DNA from: Zhengitettix transpicula | Taxonomy: Eukaryota > Arthropoda > Insecta > Orthoptera > Tetrigidae | DNA length: 64,000 nucleotides | NCBI GenBank assembly: GCA_037074705.1 | Contig: CM073591.1 | Coordinates: 130,393,032 to 130,457,031, forward strand | Reading direction: 5' to 3' | Shown: positions 45,281 through 55,878 of the stretch, piece after piece | How the letters are laid out: each line of letters starts with the position of its first letter | Position numbering within the stretch: the stretch's first letter is position 1 | Program-made: the position numbers and the translations under genes | The notes under the pieces: model-generated | Told to the model about the DNA's origin: nothing | Databases searched by the model: none | What the model saw: only the letters and a program-made list of their open reading frames with translations

Positions 45281-45485
45281 GAAGACGCGTCTGCATCTGA
45301 ATATGAATCACTCTCTTGTTTCTTGACTAAATTTTTGAGCCTTTTTATTCTACTTTTTGCCGTTTTATCATTTAAATATGGGTAAAAAGAGTCCAATATA
45401 TTTATGAATGATGTAGAAGATATTTGGTAATCTCTAATAATGGTTCTTGGGTTCTTTGGGTCCGTAGCATTTAGTCTTGATCAGT
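45281..45485 (-). CDS. possible orphan terminal exon or transposon protein C-terminus
   Basis: An open stretch of about 66 codons with no ATG, reading RLNATDPKNPRTIIRDYQI, then SFINILDSFYPYLNDKTAKS and a basic/acidic tail KNLVKKQESDSYSDADASS before TAA. An AG precedes it in a weak acceptor context. The residue pattern (hydrophobic helix, then a charged tail ending at a stop) looks coding. I do not recognise the family and see no preceding exon. It may be a host C-terminal exon or the tail of a transposase; a chance open frame is possible. Confidence 0.3.
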
Positions 45486-46348
45486 AACGAAACTGAGATC
45501 ATAACACCGTGGCGTTAAAAATGTTCCGTGCGCAAAAAAATTCGATGTTCCTCATGTAGCCTGTCACTTCCAAGAGTCTCAACTGTACTGGAGAATAAAC
45601 AGTACTACATTACGGCCTTAGAAAAATTATCAAGTGCAAAGAAAATTATAAGTTGTCAATAGGCAATTTAGACATTGTATTAATTGAGTGGTTTAAAATT
45701 CTACGTAGTTCCGGCGAACCTTTTGACGGCCTATTTCGAAAGCGCAAGCATATTTTATGTTGCAGTTAATTTTTCTTATGCAATATCATTTTAATTCATT
45801 TTAATAATAATAAGAAGAAGAAGAAAAAGCGTCCTTTTTTGGAATCTATGAAAATAAAAACAAAGCCCATATACAAAGCGCAAAAAATGGAAGGTCTCGT
45901 CGAGCTTGTAACCGAGTTCGACTATTGGTTTTGTAAATTGTATGTCATAATTGTAAATTCGTCAAGCTTTTATTAATTAAAAACGTAACACTCTACAAAC
46001 TGCATATTTTGCCAGTTTTTGATTTTGATTTGGAATACGAATCCATATTCCTGTTTCGTTTTATTGAAATCAGCCCAGCACAAGCAATTAATCATAGTAG
46101 TATCTTCCACCATCGTTCTACGAATTCGACTGAAAATAGTATTCAATAGATTCGATTAAATATGTGAAGTCTTGTAACGAGTAGGGGTTGTCATACATCA
46201 AAAAAGTTTCATAATCTAATTAATATTTTTTCACACCTCAAAGTCAACAGGGAATTAACTGGGTGAAACATACTTTATGTACGGTTAAAAATAAGATTTC
46301 TGCTTCCCGCTGTTTAAATACCAATCCTATTTAAATAAAATAATATAC
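45486..46348. other. intergenic with a scrap of R1
   Basis: A short piece of the R1 3' terminus (CCTCATGTAGCCTGTCACTT) lies at about 45552-45571. Otherwise AT-rich with nothing recognised. Confidence 0.45.
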
Positions 46349-46659
46349 TGCCTCCTAAATTGGTCGAGGCACGGAGAAGGGAATGCTGCGTCCCCACAGC
46401 AAACTCCTCTCCCGCTATCGGAAGGGCGTGGGACAAGGACCCAATGCCCGACCTACCTGATGCAGGTTTTTCTAGGGTTTGTCCTGCATTTCTTTTAGGC
46501 AAATGCCGGGTAGGATCCTCAAACCATAGTCCGGGGCCCTAGTTACCCTTGGCTACCATCCTCCACCCTTCCGTATCCCCCCTTTCAAATCCCTATCCTA
46601 TGCTATAAGAGGGGAGTTGCCACTATGTGGATTACCCTATACATAGCCTGTCTACACCC
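46349..46659 (+). mobile_element. R1 retroposon copy 7 (long-tail type, 5'-truncated)
   Basis: Begins at CTGCCTCCTAAATTGG and ends at AGCCTGTCTACACCC. Lies directly upstream of copy 8, in the same orientation. Confidence 0.85.
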
Positions 46660-46672
46660 AATGCGTTCATTG

Positions 46673-47204
46673 AAAGGTACATACCACTGTATGCGAGGGC
46701 TATTCTCTCCTTGTGGGAGAGATACGAAGGGGCTACCTTTGGGGATGCCTTTTCCTCTCCGTTTTTGAACTAAGGTTCCCACAAGCCGGGGCAGCTCGGC
46801 CTCTACTGAGAAATGTATGTTCCGGGGTCATAGACCTTGGGCATATGGTAAGAGTTGTCCGCTATTCCCATTGGCTTAGTCGGCCAGCTGCCTCCTAAAG
46901 TAGTCGAGGCACGGAGAAGGGAATGCTGCGTCCCAACAGCAAACTCTTCTCCCGCTATCGGAAGGGCGTGGGACAAGTACCCAATGCCTGACCTACCTGA
47001 TGCAGGTTTTCTAGGATTTTCCTTGCATTAGTTTTAGGCGAATTCCGGGAAGTATCCTTAAACCATAGCCCGGGGGCCCTAGTTAACCCTTGGCTACCTT
47101 CCTCTACCCTTCCACATCCCCCCTTTCAAATCCCTTCCAATGCTATTAAAGGGGAGTTGTCACCATGTGGATTACCCTCATGTAGCCTTTTACTAAAAAA
47201 AATT
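46673..47204 (+). mobile_element. R1 retroposon copy 8
   Basis: A 532-bp copy with a perfect 9-bp duplication CGTTCATTG (46664-46672 and 47205-47213) and an A8 tail. The 5' end retains ATGCGAGGGCTATTCTC but has lost the second near-copy of that block that copy 5 has. It inserted within a few bases of the end of copy 7, giving a tandem pair of different tail types. Confidence 0.9.
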
Positions 47205-47213
47205 CGTTCATTG

Positions 47214-49361
47214 TGTAAAAGAACTAACACAGCCTTTTAATGCGACGAAGTTAGTTTGAAATATTCTAACAGTTTCTAATAAATTGTCACCCACCAGCGT
47301 GTTTTAATGAATACTTATACGCATGAAATATTTATATGGGAACTTTTGTTTAGATTTAAATATTAATGGGGCAAATACTGCACAATTGTAAAGGGGAAAA
47401 ATGGAGTCACAATAATAGCTGAGGTTTTACGTATTAACTGATCATTTAGTTGATCTTAGTTCTATAAAACATCTGACTCGACCATAAATAAAATTAGGAC
47501 ATAATGTTAGATATTTAATTTAACTTCTGACACGTGTGCTTTATCGTAATTTTGCGCCCAACGTGTTGACGCGGTGACGTTGTGGTGTGCCATTTAGCAC
47601 TTCTTATGGGTTCCTTTGTATGCTGTTTCCTGCTCAACATGAACACACAATAATTTTTTTTAAAAAAAAAACAATGCTGCCGGTTTTTCTATTAGGAACT
47701 GTAGTTGAACGTTGTTGCCACAATTTATTAGTTCATTGCTTTAATAAATACCATTGGAGAATAAAAACAACTCTTTCCATAAAACTTGATAGTCATACGG
47801 TTTTAGTTACATATCCAGCGATTGTCAATGTGTATTCTAGTACCTTAACCTGAAATTAATTTAAGATCAATACGATAAACACTAATTGGATGTTTAACGA
47901 TAAAAACCTATATTATTATTGTGCAATTAAAATGTCACATTACTGGTTCTATCTGCAATCTGTTAGCGCAAAGTGATTCCCCTAGCTGATGAAGTTTACA
48001 TCAAAGAAAGCGATGTTTACGCTACTCACCATTTGGCTCCATTTTGCTGCTGTCAAGGTCAGGTGCTGCCATCTGGTAAGCGCATTGGCCGGGTCGGGGG
48101 ACTTCCCCGTGTGACTTAACTTATCTAGCTTTCCTACCAAACTGAACCCTGACAAGAGTCCAAGTGGGCAGAACAAATACGACTCATCACTTCCGGAAGG
48201 AAATGCCTACATTGGCGCTACTGAGTTTAACGTCAGAACGGAAACAAACGAAATGTCAAATCCGTTTATAGAAATGGCTTGATGGTAGTTTAAACATAGC
48301 ACTTATACTCAATGACTGATTTTGCATATTTATATTACTTTCGTCAGTATTCCGATTGAAGTTTCAACGGATTCAGACGTCTTGATACCGGTACCTCATG
48401 GAAATTTACGTGAAACTGCCCTCTTGGTTGTTGCGATAACGGCTGTAATTGGAAGGACTTTGCCTACATGGATAGGCTTTTAGGTGCTTTCGTACTGAAG
48501 GTCTCCCTCACTCAGCACTTTAATTTGTTTGCCGAAGACATACGTATCCCGTAACGTTTATACTACTGTATTCGTATATATGTAATGAACATATATTCTA
48601 AAGTTTGATCAAACCTTGGCTGATATACGTATAGTTCTTATTTCTGAGTTAAATGATCGGACGGTACATCAAACGCGAAGATAAATGACAAAAATTATGG
48701 ATTTTTATTAATTGGATTCTAATACTAGTTTATTGGAGACAAACGTTATTAATTAGGCATGGAAAAACTCTTACTGCCTTATTCGATTCTGAATTTAAAA
48801 ATACATTAAATATTGCCCTACTCTTCATAAATGAGTTAAATTCGCGCTTGAAATATGGTCCTCGGGTGTGGACAGTATTCCACTCCAGTTCTATAAGAAA
48901 ATGGAAAACAAGTAATTTTGGCACAGATTTATTGTGGACACATTGACTGGTCTATTCAAAATCTTGCATACAGTGAACTGTCGAGTTTTCCTCCTTATAT
49001 ACAATGTTTAGGAACCGAAGTTACAAAGTTCCAAGAATCAATATCAAGACAAATAGCGTGAATGGTAAACGGCAACTTTTTTTTTCATCCTGACGTTAAT
49101 TTTGGCCGAGTCATGGATGAGCAATAGCTGGTCAACTCTGTTATAAAAATTAGTACATAAATATTTGTTACAAGTTAATTTACAAAGATTGTATATTGAT
49201 TTGAAGGGATTCATTTTATTATATTTTCTCATGGCGATCTGGGAGGATCGGGAACAGGGTTAATAGTTCCGGGAGAGGAACTTAACTAGTGTAGAGGTCG
49301 AATGATTGTTATTTGTGCATATGACATTTACATGTAATGCTTTTGGAAATGTTTCGTGATT
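47214..49361. other. intergenic, nothing recognised
   Basis: 2.1 kb without coding pattern or repeat termini. A GC-richer patch at 48020-48160 is unassigned. Confidence 0.45.
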
Positions 49362-49727
49362 TTTTTAGAGTGACAGGCTGCATGAGGGTAATCCACATAG
49401 TAGCAACTCCCCTTTAATAGCATAGGAGGGGGTTTGAAAGGGGGGAATAGAGAAGTGAATAGGAGGGTAGCCAAGGATTGACAACCCCTAGAAAACCTGC
49501 ATCAGATAGGTTGAGCACTTGGTACTTGTCCCACGGCCTTCCGATGTCGGTAGAGGGGTTTTCTGTGAGGACGCAGCATTCCCTTCCGATGAGAACAGAG
49601 AACTACTCTTTCCGTATGACCAACGTCTACGATACCGGAACATACACCTCTCAAAACAGGCCGAGGTGCCTCGGCTTGTTGGAACCTTAATTAAAAAACA
49701 GAGAGAAAATGCATCCCCAAAGGTAAC
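49362..49727 (-). mobile_element. R1 retroposon copy 9 (internally deleted)
   Basis: Minus-strand copy with a T-run at the left. It lacks the block between TAGCCAAGG and AACCCTAGAAAACC and has a further deletion in the middle. No target-site duplication seen. Confidence 0.75.
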
Positions 49728-49782
49728 GAGAGCTAAGAACTAGGCCCATAGGCTTCTGCATGATAACTTTTAATTTGGTGAA

Positions 49783-50227
49783 TTTTTTTTGTAGGTGTAG
49801 ACAGGCTATGTATAGGGTAATCCACATAGTGGCAACTCCCCTCTTATAGCGTAGGAAAAGGAGTGAAAGAGGGGATGCGGAAGGGTAGAAGGTAGCCAAG
49901 GACTAACTACGGCCCCCGGGCTATGGTTTAAGGATTCTACCATGCAATTCGCCTAAAAGTGATGCAGGGCAAACCCTAGAAAAACCTGCATGACGTCGGT
50001 CTGGCATTTGGTACTTGTCCCACGCCATTCCGATGGCGGGAGAGGTGTTTGCTGTGAAGTCGCAGCTTTCCTTTTCCCTCGCCGTGCCTTGACCAGTTTA
50101 GGAGGCAGATGGCCTCGGCATGTGAGAAACTTAGCTCAAAAAAACAGAGAAATGAAGGCATTCCCAAACGTAGCCTCCTTCAGAGCTCTCTGGGATGGTT
50201 TACCTGCGAGAGAATGCTTTCACAGGC
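49783..50227 (-). mobile_element. R1 retroposon copy 10 (long-tail type, deleted)
   Basis: Minus-strand copy, tail AGCCTGTCTACAC. About 80 bases between GGAGGCAGATGG and CCTCGGCATG are missing. It shares a roughly 130-bp block of identity with copy 11 (49957-50087 against 50418-50548), including variants absent from the other copies. Confidence 0.8.
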
Positions 50228-50250
50228 TTCCTTGAGTGATTTTGTTAAAA

Positions 50251-50792
50251 AAAAAATTTTTTTCAGGGTAACAGGCTACATGAGGGTAATACACATAGTG
50301 ACAACTTCCCTTTAATAGCATAGGAAGGGATTTGAAAGGGGGGATGCGGAAGGTTAGAGGAAGGTAGCCAAGGGTTAACAAGGGCCCAGGGCTATTGTTT
50401 AAGGATCCTACCCGGCATTCGCCTAAAAGTGATGCAGGGCAAACCCTAGAAAAACCTGCATGACGTCGGTCTGGCATTTGGTACTTGTCCCACGCCATTC
50501 CGATGGCGGGAGAGGTGTTTGCTGTGAAGTCGCAGCTTTCCTTTTCCCTCCTCCGTACCTCGACCAGTTTGGAAGGCAGATGGCCGACTGTTCCAATGGG
50601 AATAGCGGACAACTCTTACCGTATGCCCAAGGTCTGTGACCCCGGAACATAAACCTCTCAAAAAGGCCCAGGTGCCTCGGTTTGTGGGAACCTTAGTTCA
50701 AAAACGGAGAGAGGAAAAGGCACCCCCAAAGGTAGTCCCTTCCTGTCTCTTCTACAAGGTTCTGCCTGCAAGAGAATAGCCCTCGCAGACGC
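50251..50792 (-). mobile_element. R1 retroposon copy 11 (near full length)
   Basis: Minus-strand copy from the A-tail (T-run, 50257-50263) to the GCGAGGGCTATTCTCTTGC block near 50765-50790. Tail type AGCCTGTTACCC. Confidence 0.85.
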
Positions 50793-51700
50793 TCCTTTTT
50801 TTTTGGTGTTGAAACACATTTCTTTTAGGTTTACAACTGAGAGATTTGGTTATTAGTAACGGTTAGAAGCCCCGACGTTTCTATAGTCGTGTATTCTCGT
50901 TGAATCGTTTTAATTATTTCTATTACATAAGTTAAAGTTATTTTCTGAATACATGTAATCCTTATTGAGACTATCGACCGAGGGCACTACCCCTCCACGC
51001 ATCCAATTGAATCCATGAAATCTTGGTGCCACTGATACCAATTGTGTCATTCCCCCAGTCACTTATAATCAATAACTCAGAGGAGTTAGGGCACATAAGT
51101 TAGATTGATTATTAATTAAATTTGTCCTCATTTGAGGAAATTTTATACGTCATTTCATGAAAGTACAAGTGTCTCAGGAAGCAACAAAGTATTGAACCAT
51201 TAATTCAAAGTGTTAATAAAAATTCAAGTGAAACATGAAACAAAAATCTCTCTGACCAACATAGCTAAGAATATAATATTTACACACTATACATACAGTT
51301 CATATATCTAAATATATTCGTGAAGTAAAAGACAGAAAAATTGCTAATTGCTAATATTTGCACGTTCGTAAATATAGATCTAAACATTTAAAATCATAGA
51401 ATGGAATAACTAAATCACACCACTATGAAACGTAAACACAAAACGCCCGTTGCCCCCTCTGGGCTGAACGAAGAGAATTATTCATGTTTAGTTTTACAAA
51501 CTATAAAATTTCCTGAATATATACAACTGGTAAAAAAATTTGATGAATGGTTTACACCTGAAACCATACTAGAATTATCCTGATGACCCGTGTTTGCAAT
51601 ACTTTAGGTCGAAAGCTACGACCAACGTGTTGTCCCTATTAACCAGAGTACTCATACCCGACACATGAATAAACTATTTATTAAAAAGAAAGAATTGCAT
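50793..51700. other. intergenic, nothing assigned
   Basis: CCTGATGA at 51579-51586 with GAAA at 51611 recalls a hammerhead, but the competing GGTCG/CGACC hairpin around GAAA argues against it. No gene. Confidence 0.4.
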
Positions 51701-51772
51701 AACTTTCAGACCGAGAATCGAACTCCAACCCCCCGCTTGTTAAGTGGTTTCTCTACCATCTTCCATTAGGCT
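51701..51772 (-). other. tRNA-like fragment (B-box GAGTTCGATTCTC)
   Basis: The minus strand reads ATGGTAGAGAAACCACTTAA, then GGAGTTCGATTCTCGG, an A-box-like and B-box-like pair with tRNA spacing. No acceptor stem pairs convincingly, so it is a pseudo-tRNA or SINE head. Confidence 0.4.
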
Positions 51773-51850
51773 GTAAAGAATGTGATCTAGTGAATTGTAG
51801 CTAACCCTGGACCAGTCTATACACTGGATATATAAGTTTAGTGCCTTGCC

Positions 51851-51965
51851 TGGAGTTGACTCGGATATCTTAGCTGGTAAAGCATCCCCGTCCCATGCGT
51901 TGTCTCGGATTCGCTCTCGGTTGGGTCGACATTTTCCCATCCTGATCCTTCTGAGCTTCGTTTGG
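51851..51965 (+). mobile_element. tRNA-derived SINE head, second copy
   Basis: GGAGTTGACTCGG, A-box TCTTAGCTGGTAAAGC, B-box-like CGGATTCGCTC, then GTCGACATTTTCCCATCCTG. Matches the order of the copy at 23329-23430. The T-rich tail around 51980 may be its 3' part. Confidence 0.6.
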
Positions 51966-53006
51966 AAGCTTGCCTTTTACTATAAAAAAATTTGATTTTC
52001 TCCACCCCTTTCCATCGGATTTTAACTTTCCCTTGCCCTGCCTGGGTTTTACGCTTCTAGTACCAGTATTAATCCGTCTCTCAAGTACTGGCCGACACTT
52101 CAGTCTGAGAGGCTCCTGATAACACGGTTTTAATTTGTCTCTCACTGCTACCTCTAGTCTGACTGTAATTGTGTAGCTGGAATGCGCCGAAACCTATTCC
52201 AACTGATCTTGGATCCTTGAGTATGACGTAATCGGACTTGGACTCACGCTGAGCACCAGGTTTCTGATCGGCCGCATGCAGAGCTCATTTGAACCTTCAA
52301 AATGGGCCCCAGGGAAACCAATGAGATAGAGACGCAATTGCCCGAAAGTCACTTGAAACATTCAGTCCCATTCGGGAATTGGTGACTTTGAATGTTACTT
52401 CGGTCGCCCCAGTCACCAGATGTAGATGTCGGCTAACAGCTGGGTATCCGGAGTCAACACAGCACTCCTTCGAAGATACTTCCCCATGAAGAAATAAATT
52501 CTGTATCAACGTTCTGTCCATCACTACGTAATTCGAATAAAATGGCCAGTATTATGACTAATATTAGGGTTGCAATGAGATAACTATTTTAGCCGCTGGG
52601 GTGATTTCGGACTTGTACACGGAAGCGTTTCGAATATAATGTAATAGAAAGTGCCTTAGAAAGTTAATGTTTTTAATATAGCGTCGATCTCTTTTGTCAT
52701 TCGGCCACAATGGGCTGATACATTGAAGTTACAACAACAGCCAAAAAATCTTCCTACGTCTGGACAGTAAAACGAGTACACATGGAATATTCTACTAGTT
52801 CTTAAGGTTTATTGTATTTAAATACTGATGAAATTGGATCTAACAGTTGCATGACACATACAGATGCATATATTACATGTTCCGGCGCGTTTCTTATAGC
52901 AGCGCCGTAACAGGACTCCAGCGGACCAGTTCTTAGAAATCCTTACCTGCCGTAGAAGGAAGAACCGTAGGTGGCTTCACCGGATAAAACCACAACCCAT
53001 TCATAA
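51966..53006. other. intergenic, nothing assigned
   Basis: GC-richer than average to about 52530, with open frames on the minus strand that show no known family. No splice context. Unassigned repeat DNA is likely. Confidence 0.4.
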
Positions 53007-53008
53007 TA

Positions 53009-54299
53009 CGAGGGTGAATCAAATATAAACAAGACTTATTTTTTTAAATATTTATTTTGATTTTAAACGCACAAACAATCATAGTTTATTTTTCTACATA
53101 ATCTCCTGATTTATAAACACATTTTTCCCAGCGTATAGGTATTTTTTTAATTCCTTCCACGTAAAAAGAGTCAGGTCGTGTTTGTAGCCAATTGCGCACA
53201 TATGCTTCAACCTCATTATCGCTGTGGAATTTTTGCCCTCCCAAAGCTTCCTTGAGAGGACCAAAGACATGGAAGTCGCAGAGAGATAGGTCTGGACTGT
53301 ATGGAGGGTGTTCCAGTGTCTCCGAACCCAGTTGCACCAATTTTTGTACGGTCAGGGCTGCTGTATGGGGGAGAGCATTGTCATGGAGGAGAATCACTTT
53401 TCTCATCGGAAGGTCTCGTCTTTTGCGGCGATATGCAAGTCTGACCTCAGTCAAAATTTGGCAGTAGTATGCCGCATTAATTATTCTGCGCTCATGCAAA
53501 AAATCAAGGTGCAGCAGGCCACGCTGGTCAAAAAAAAACGGTAGCCAAAACCTTGCCAGCCGATAATCGTGACTTGGCTTTCACTGGTCCGGTTCTCCTT
53601 TCTTCCTCCACTCCATACTCGCTTGTTTCGACTCAGGGGTGTAGTGATGCACCCACGTTTCATCACAGGTGACAATGTGAGAAAGAAATGGGTCTCCTTC
53701 CCGAAATCGTGCAAGAAGACGCTCACACACTTGAAAACGATTCAGTTTCTGGTCAACTGTGAGAAGGCGAGGAACCCACCTGGCACACACCTTGCGATAC
53801 CCTAGCTCCTCTGAGAGTATAGAGTAAGTGCTCCCATAACTTATTCCAACCTCCATTGCAATATCCGAAGTTGTTAGACGCCTATCACCTTCAACAAGTT
53901 GACGAACACTGTCGATGTTGCCCGCTGTAATGCTGGTGCGGGGTCTGCGGTCATGGCTCTCATTTTCAACACGTTCACGGCCCTCCACGAACTGTTTATG
54001 CCATGCAAACACTCTAGCTCGCGACAGCGTCTCTTCTCCGAACTGTGCAGTCAATCTTCTCAAGATTTCGGCCGGTTTTACACCTTCTGCAGCTAAAAAC
54101 TTGATAACAATACGTTGCGCAATAGAGGGAGGTACCTCCTGCTCGGACATCGTAACGATGGACACTGAGCGAGTCTATGATGATGAGTCACGTGCTTCCC
54201 CCACTCCTGACAAACCAACCTAACAGCCCATAACAGCGGAACGTTCTTCCATCACTATTGCGCGCGCAGGTCCAAAAGTCTCGTTTAGATTCACCCTCG
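53009..54299 (-). mobile_element. mariner element (1291 bp)
   Basis: Complete ends: TA duplication at 53007-53008 and 54300-54301, with inverted repeats starting CGAGGGTGAATC and continuing imperfectly (AAATATAAACAAGAC at the left; the right end reads CTAAACGAGAC in the same position). The length and single transposase frame fit mariner. The subfamily is not assigned. Confidence 0.9.
53086..54165 (-). pseudogene. mariner transposase, two frameshifts
   Basis: From ATG 54165 the N-terminal half (194 residues) has the paired-like DNA-binding region (IAQRIVIKFLAAEG, then LTTSDIAMEVGISYGSTYSI) and VTCDETWVHHY with the first catalytic Asp. A one-base loss near 53587 and an extra T in the T-run near 53530-53537 shift the frame. 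The C-terminal part (53499-53086) restores KVILLHDNALPHTA and HPPYSPDLSLCDFHVFGPLK, with 34 residues between the second and third Asp (D,D34D). About 355 codons in all, so full length. All three catalytic Asp survive, indicating recent inactivation. Confidence 0.9.
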
Positions 54300-54301
54300 T
54301 A

Positions 54302-55690
54302 TAAATTAATTTATTCAAAAACAATAAAAGCCATATAATTATAAAATTGATACATTATGCCTCGACTAACCAGAAATCTAGGGATTACTCTGGCTGAACT
54401 AAGCCCGAGAAAACGGATTTAAAACAAAGTGCTTACGCAACCATGAGATGTAGCGATTTTGTTACCTGACTGAGGAGTCTCGTCCACGCAGCGACGTCCC
54501 TCGCAGCTAGTCTTGGGTGCCTTTGCAATCTTCGGTGCAATCTCTCTGCGATGAGGAATTCGACTGCCAAGTCGGAAACTCAGAACATCTCCAGACAGAA
54601 TGATCTTCCGGCTTCAACCTCTAGCGTCCTGTGTGTCCAACTGAATTCTTATTGGTGTTTTTGTAACTTCTTGGACAAATCACAGGCCCGAGACGATCTG
54701 TCGTCGTAAATTTCGTCTTGTTATGCTAGTGACGTCAGCACTAAAGGTTCAGCCCCTCTGCACCTGGCTGTTTTCGGTCCCTAAAAACCCTCGGCATTTC
54801 AAACAATAGAGGTTCTGTTATAACCCCCAGCCAGATTAGCACCAAACGGTATTTTCTGCTGGTGGTGGAAGTATCTGCTAAAACATAGGAGCTCACGTGG
54901 TTAAAAAAATCTGAATATCAGCATAAATTAATTAATAATAAATATCGCGCCTATCCTTAAGAACGCGCTATAATGTATATAATGACAACGGAATAGTCGT
55001 ATTAAAGGTTAACTAGTGCCTAGTTTGTGGATGTATTATCTGAACCATACGACGCAATCTGTAGAGCATGTTGCGGTTTTCGTATCCGGCTGGGCTGACA
55101 ACTTTCGTATAGCCCAGTTCCAGGAAGACGCCTTCGTCTCTGGAGGTATTCCCCTCTTGACCTACACGGGACGTATTTACATCATCGCCATGCATTCCTT
55201 CCTAATTTTGCCAACACACTCTCTTCGCAGAATAACTGTCTCAACAGACTCAACTTTCCTAAGAAGGAACGGAAGGAAATGTTACTCGTACAGCATTTCA
55301 TAGATCTATATTTTGGCGCTAGAATTTTTTCGGGAATTCATACATCTCTTATTTGTGATTCATTATCGTATTCTTCTATGCTATTGACCTTTAGTTAATT
55401 TTTAGATTACTCATGTGCGTAAGCATTAATAAGCTGTATAATAATTTTAACTGATATAATGTAATGTATATCGGATAATGTAATTAATATCGTTACACGA
55501 TACGTCCTATGTCAAATTTTTCAATCTAATTAGGTGCAGATAAAGATAAAAATTGTATTAACGTCGCAATCAGTCTTCATCGTTATTAGTAATGTCCCTC
55601 AACCCCCCAGGAGCAAAGTACTTCGGCTCCTTAGTCAGCCATTAAAAAGTTTGGTCTATTTCGTGAACTGTTTATCTGGTTTGTTTTCAG
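54302..55690. other. region upstream of the TCHP-like coding exon
   Basis: GC- and CpG-richer DNA at 54430-54800 could hold the 5' untranslated exon and promoter of the TCHP-like gene, since 55690 is a splice acceptor (GTTTGTTTTCAG). No TATA/initiator pair was found. An open frame on the minus strand at 55195-55013 (ending GYENRNMLYRLRRMVQIIHP) is unrecognised. Confidence 0.4.
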
Positions 55691-55878
55691 GTTTGGAGAA
55701 TGAGCCGACCTGGATCGGGGAGGCGTTTGCAGCGTCAGGAAGATGAGCTGGTCCGGCGTCGCAACGCGGAGCACGACAGGCAACTGCTCTGGAACGGCGT
55801 CACTCAGTACTACAGTGACTGGGACGTCCACGCCACCAAGTACCACACATGGGCGTCGCCGGACTATTACCAAGCCAG
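55691..55878 (+). CDS. TCHP-like exon with start codon
   Basis: Preceded by GTTTGTTTTCAG and followed by GTCCGT. The ATG at 55700 is 9 bases into the exon and encodes 59 residues plus two bases (MSRPGSGRRLQRQEDELV at the start, WASPDYYQA at the end). GC-rich. At least one untranslated exon must lie upstream. Confidence 0.8.

Noticed and set aside
51579..51630. Hammerhead with CCTGATGA and GAAA
   Set aside because: GAAA lies in the loop of a GGTCG/CGACC hairpin, and the required helix II is only two pairs.
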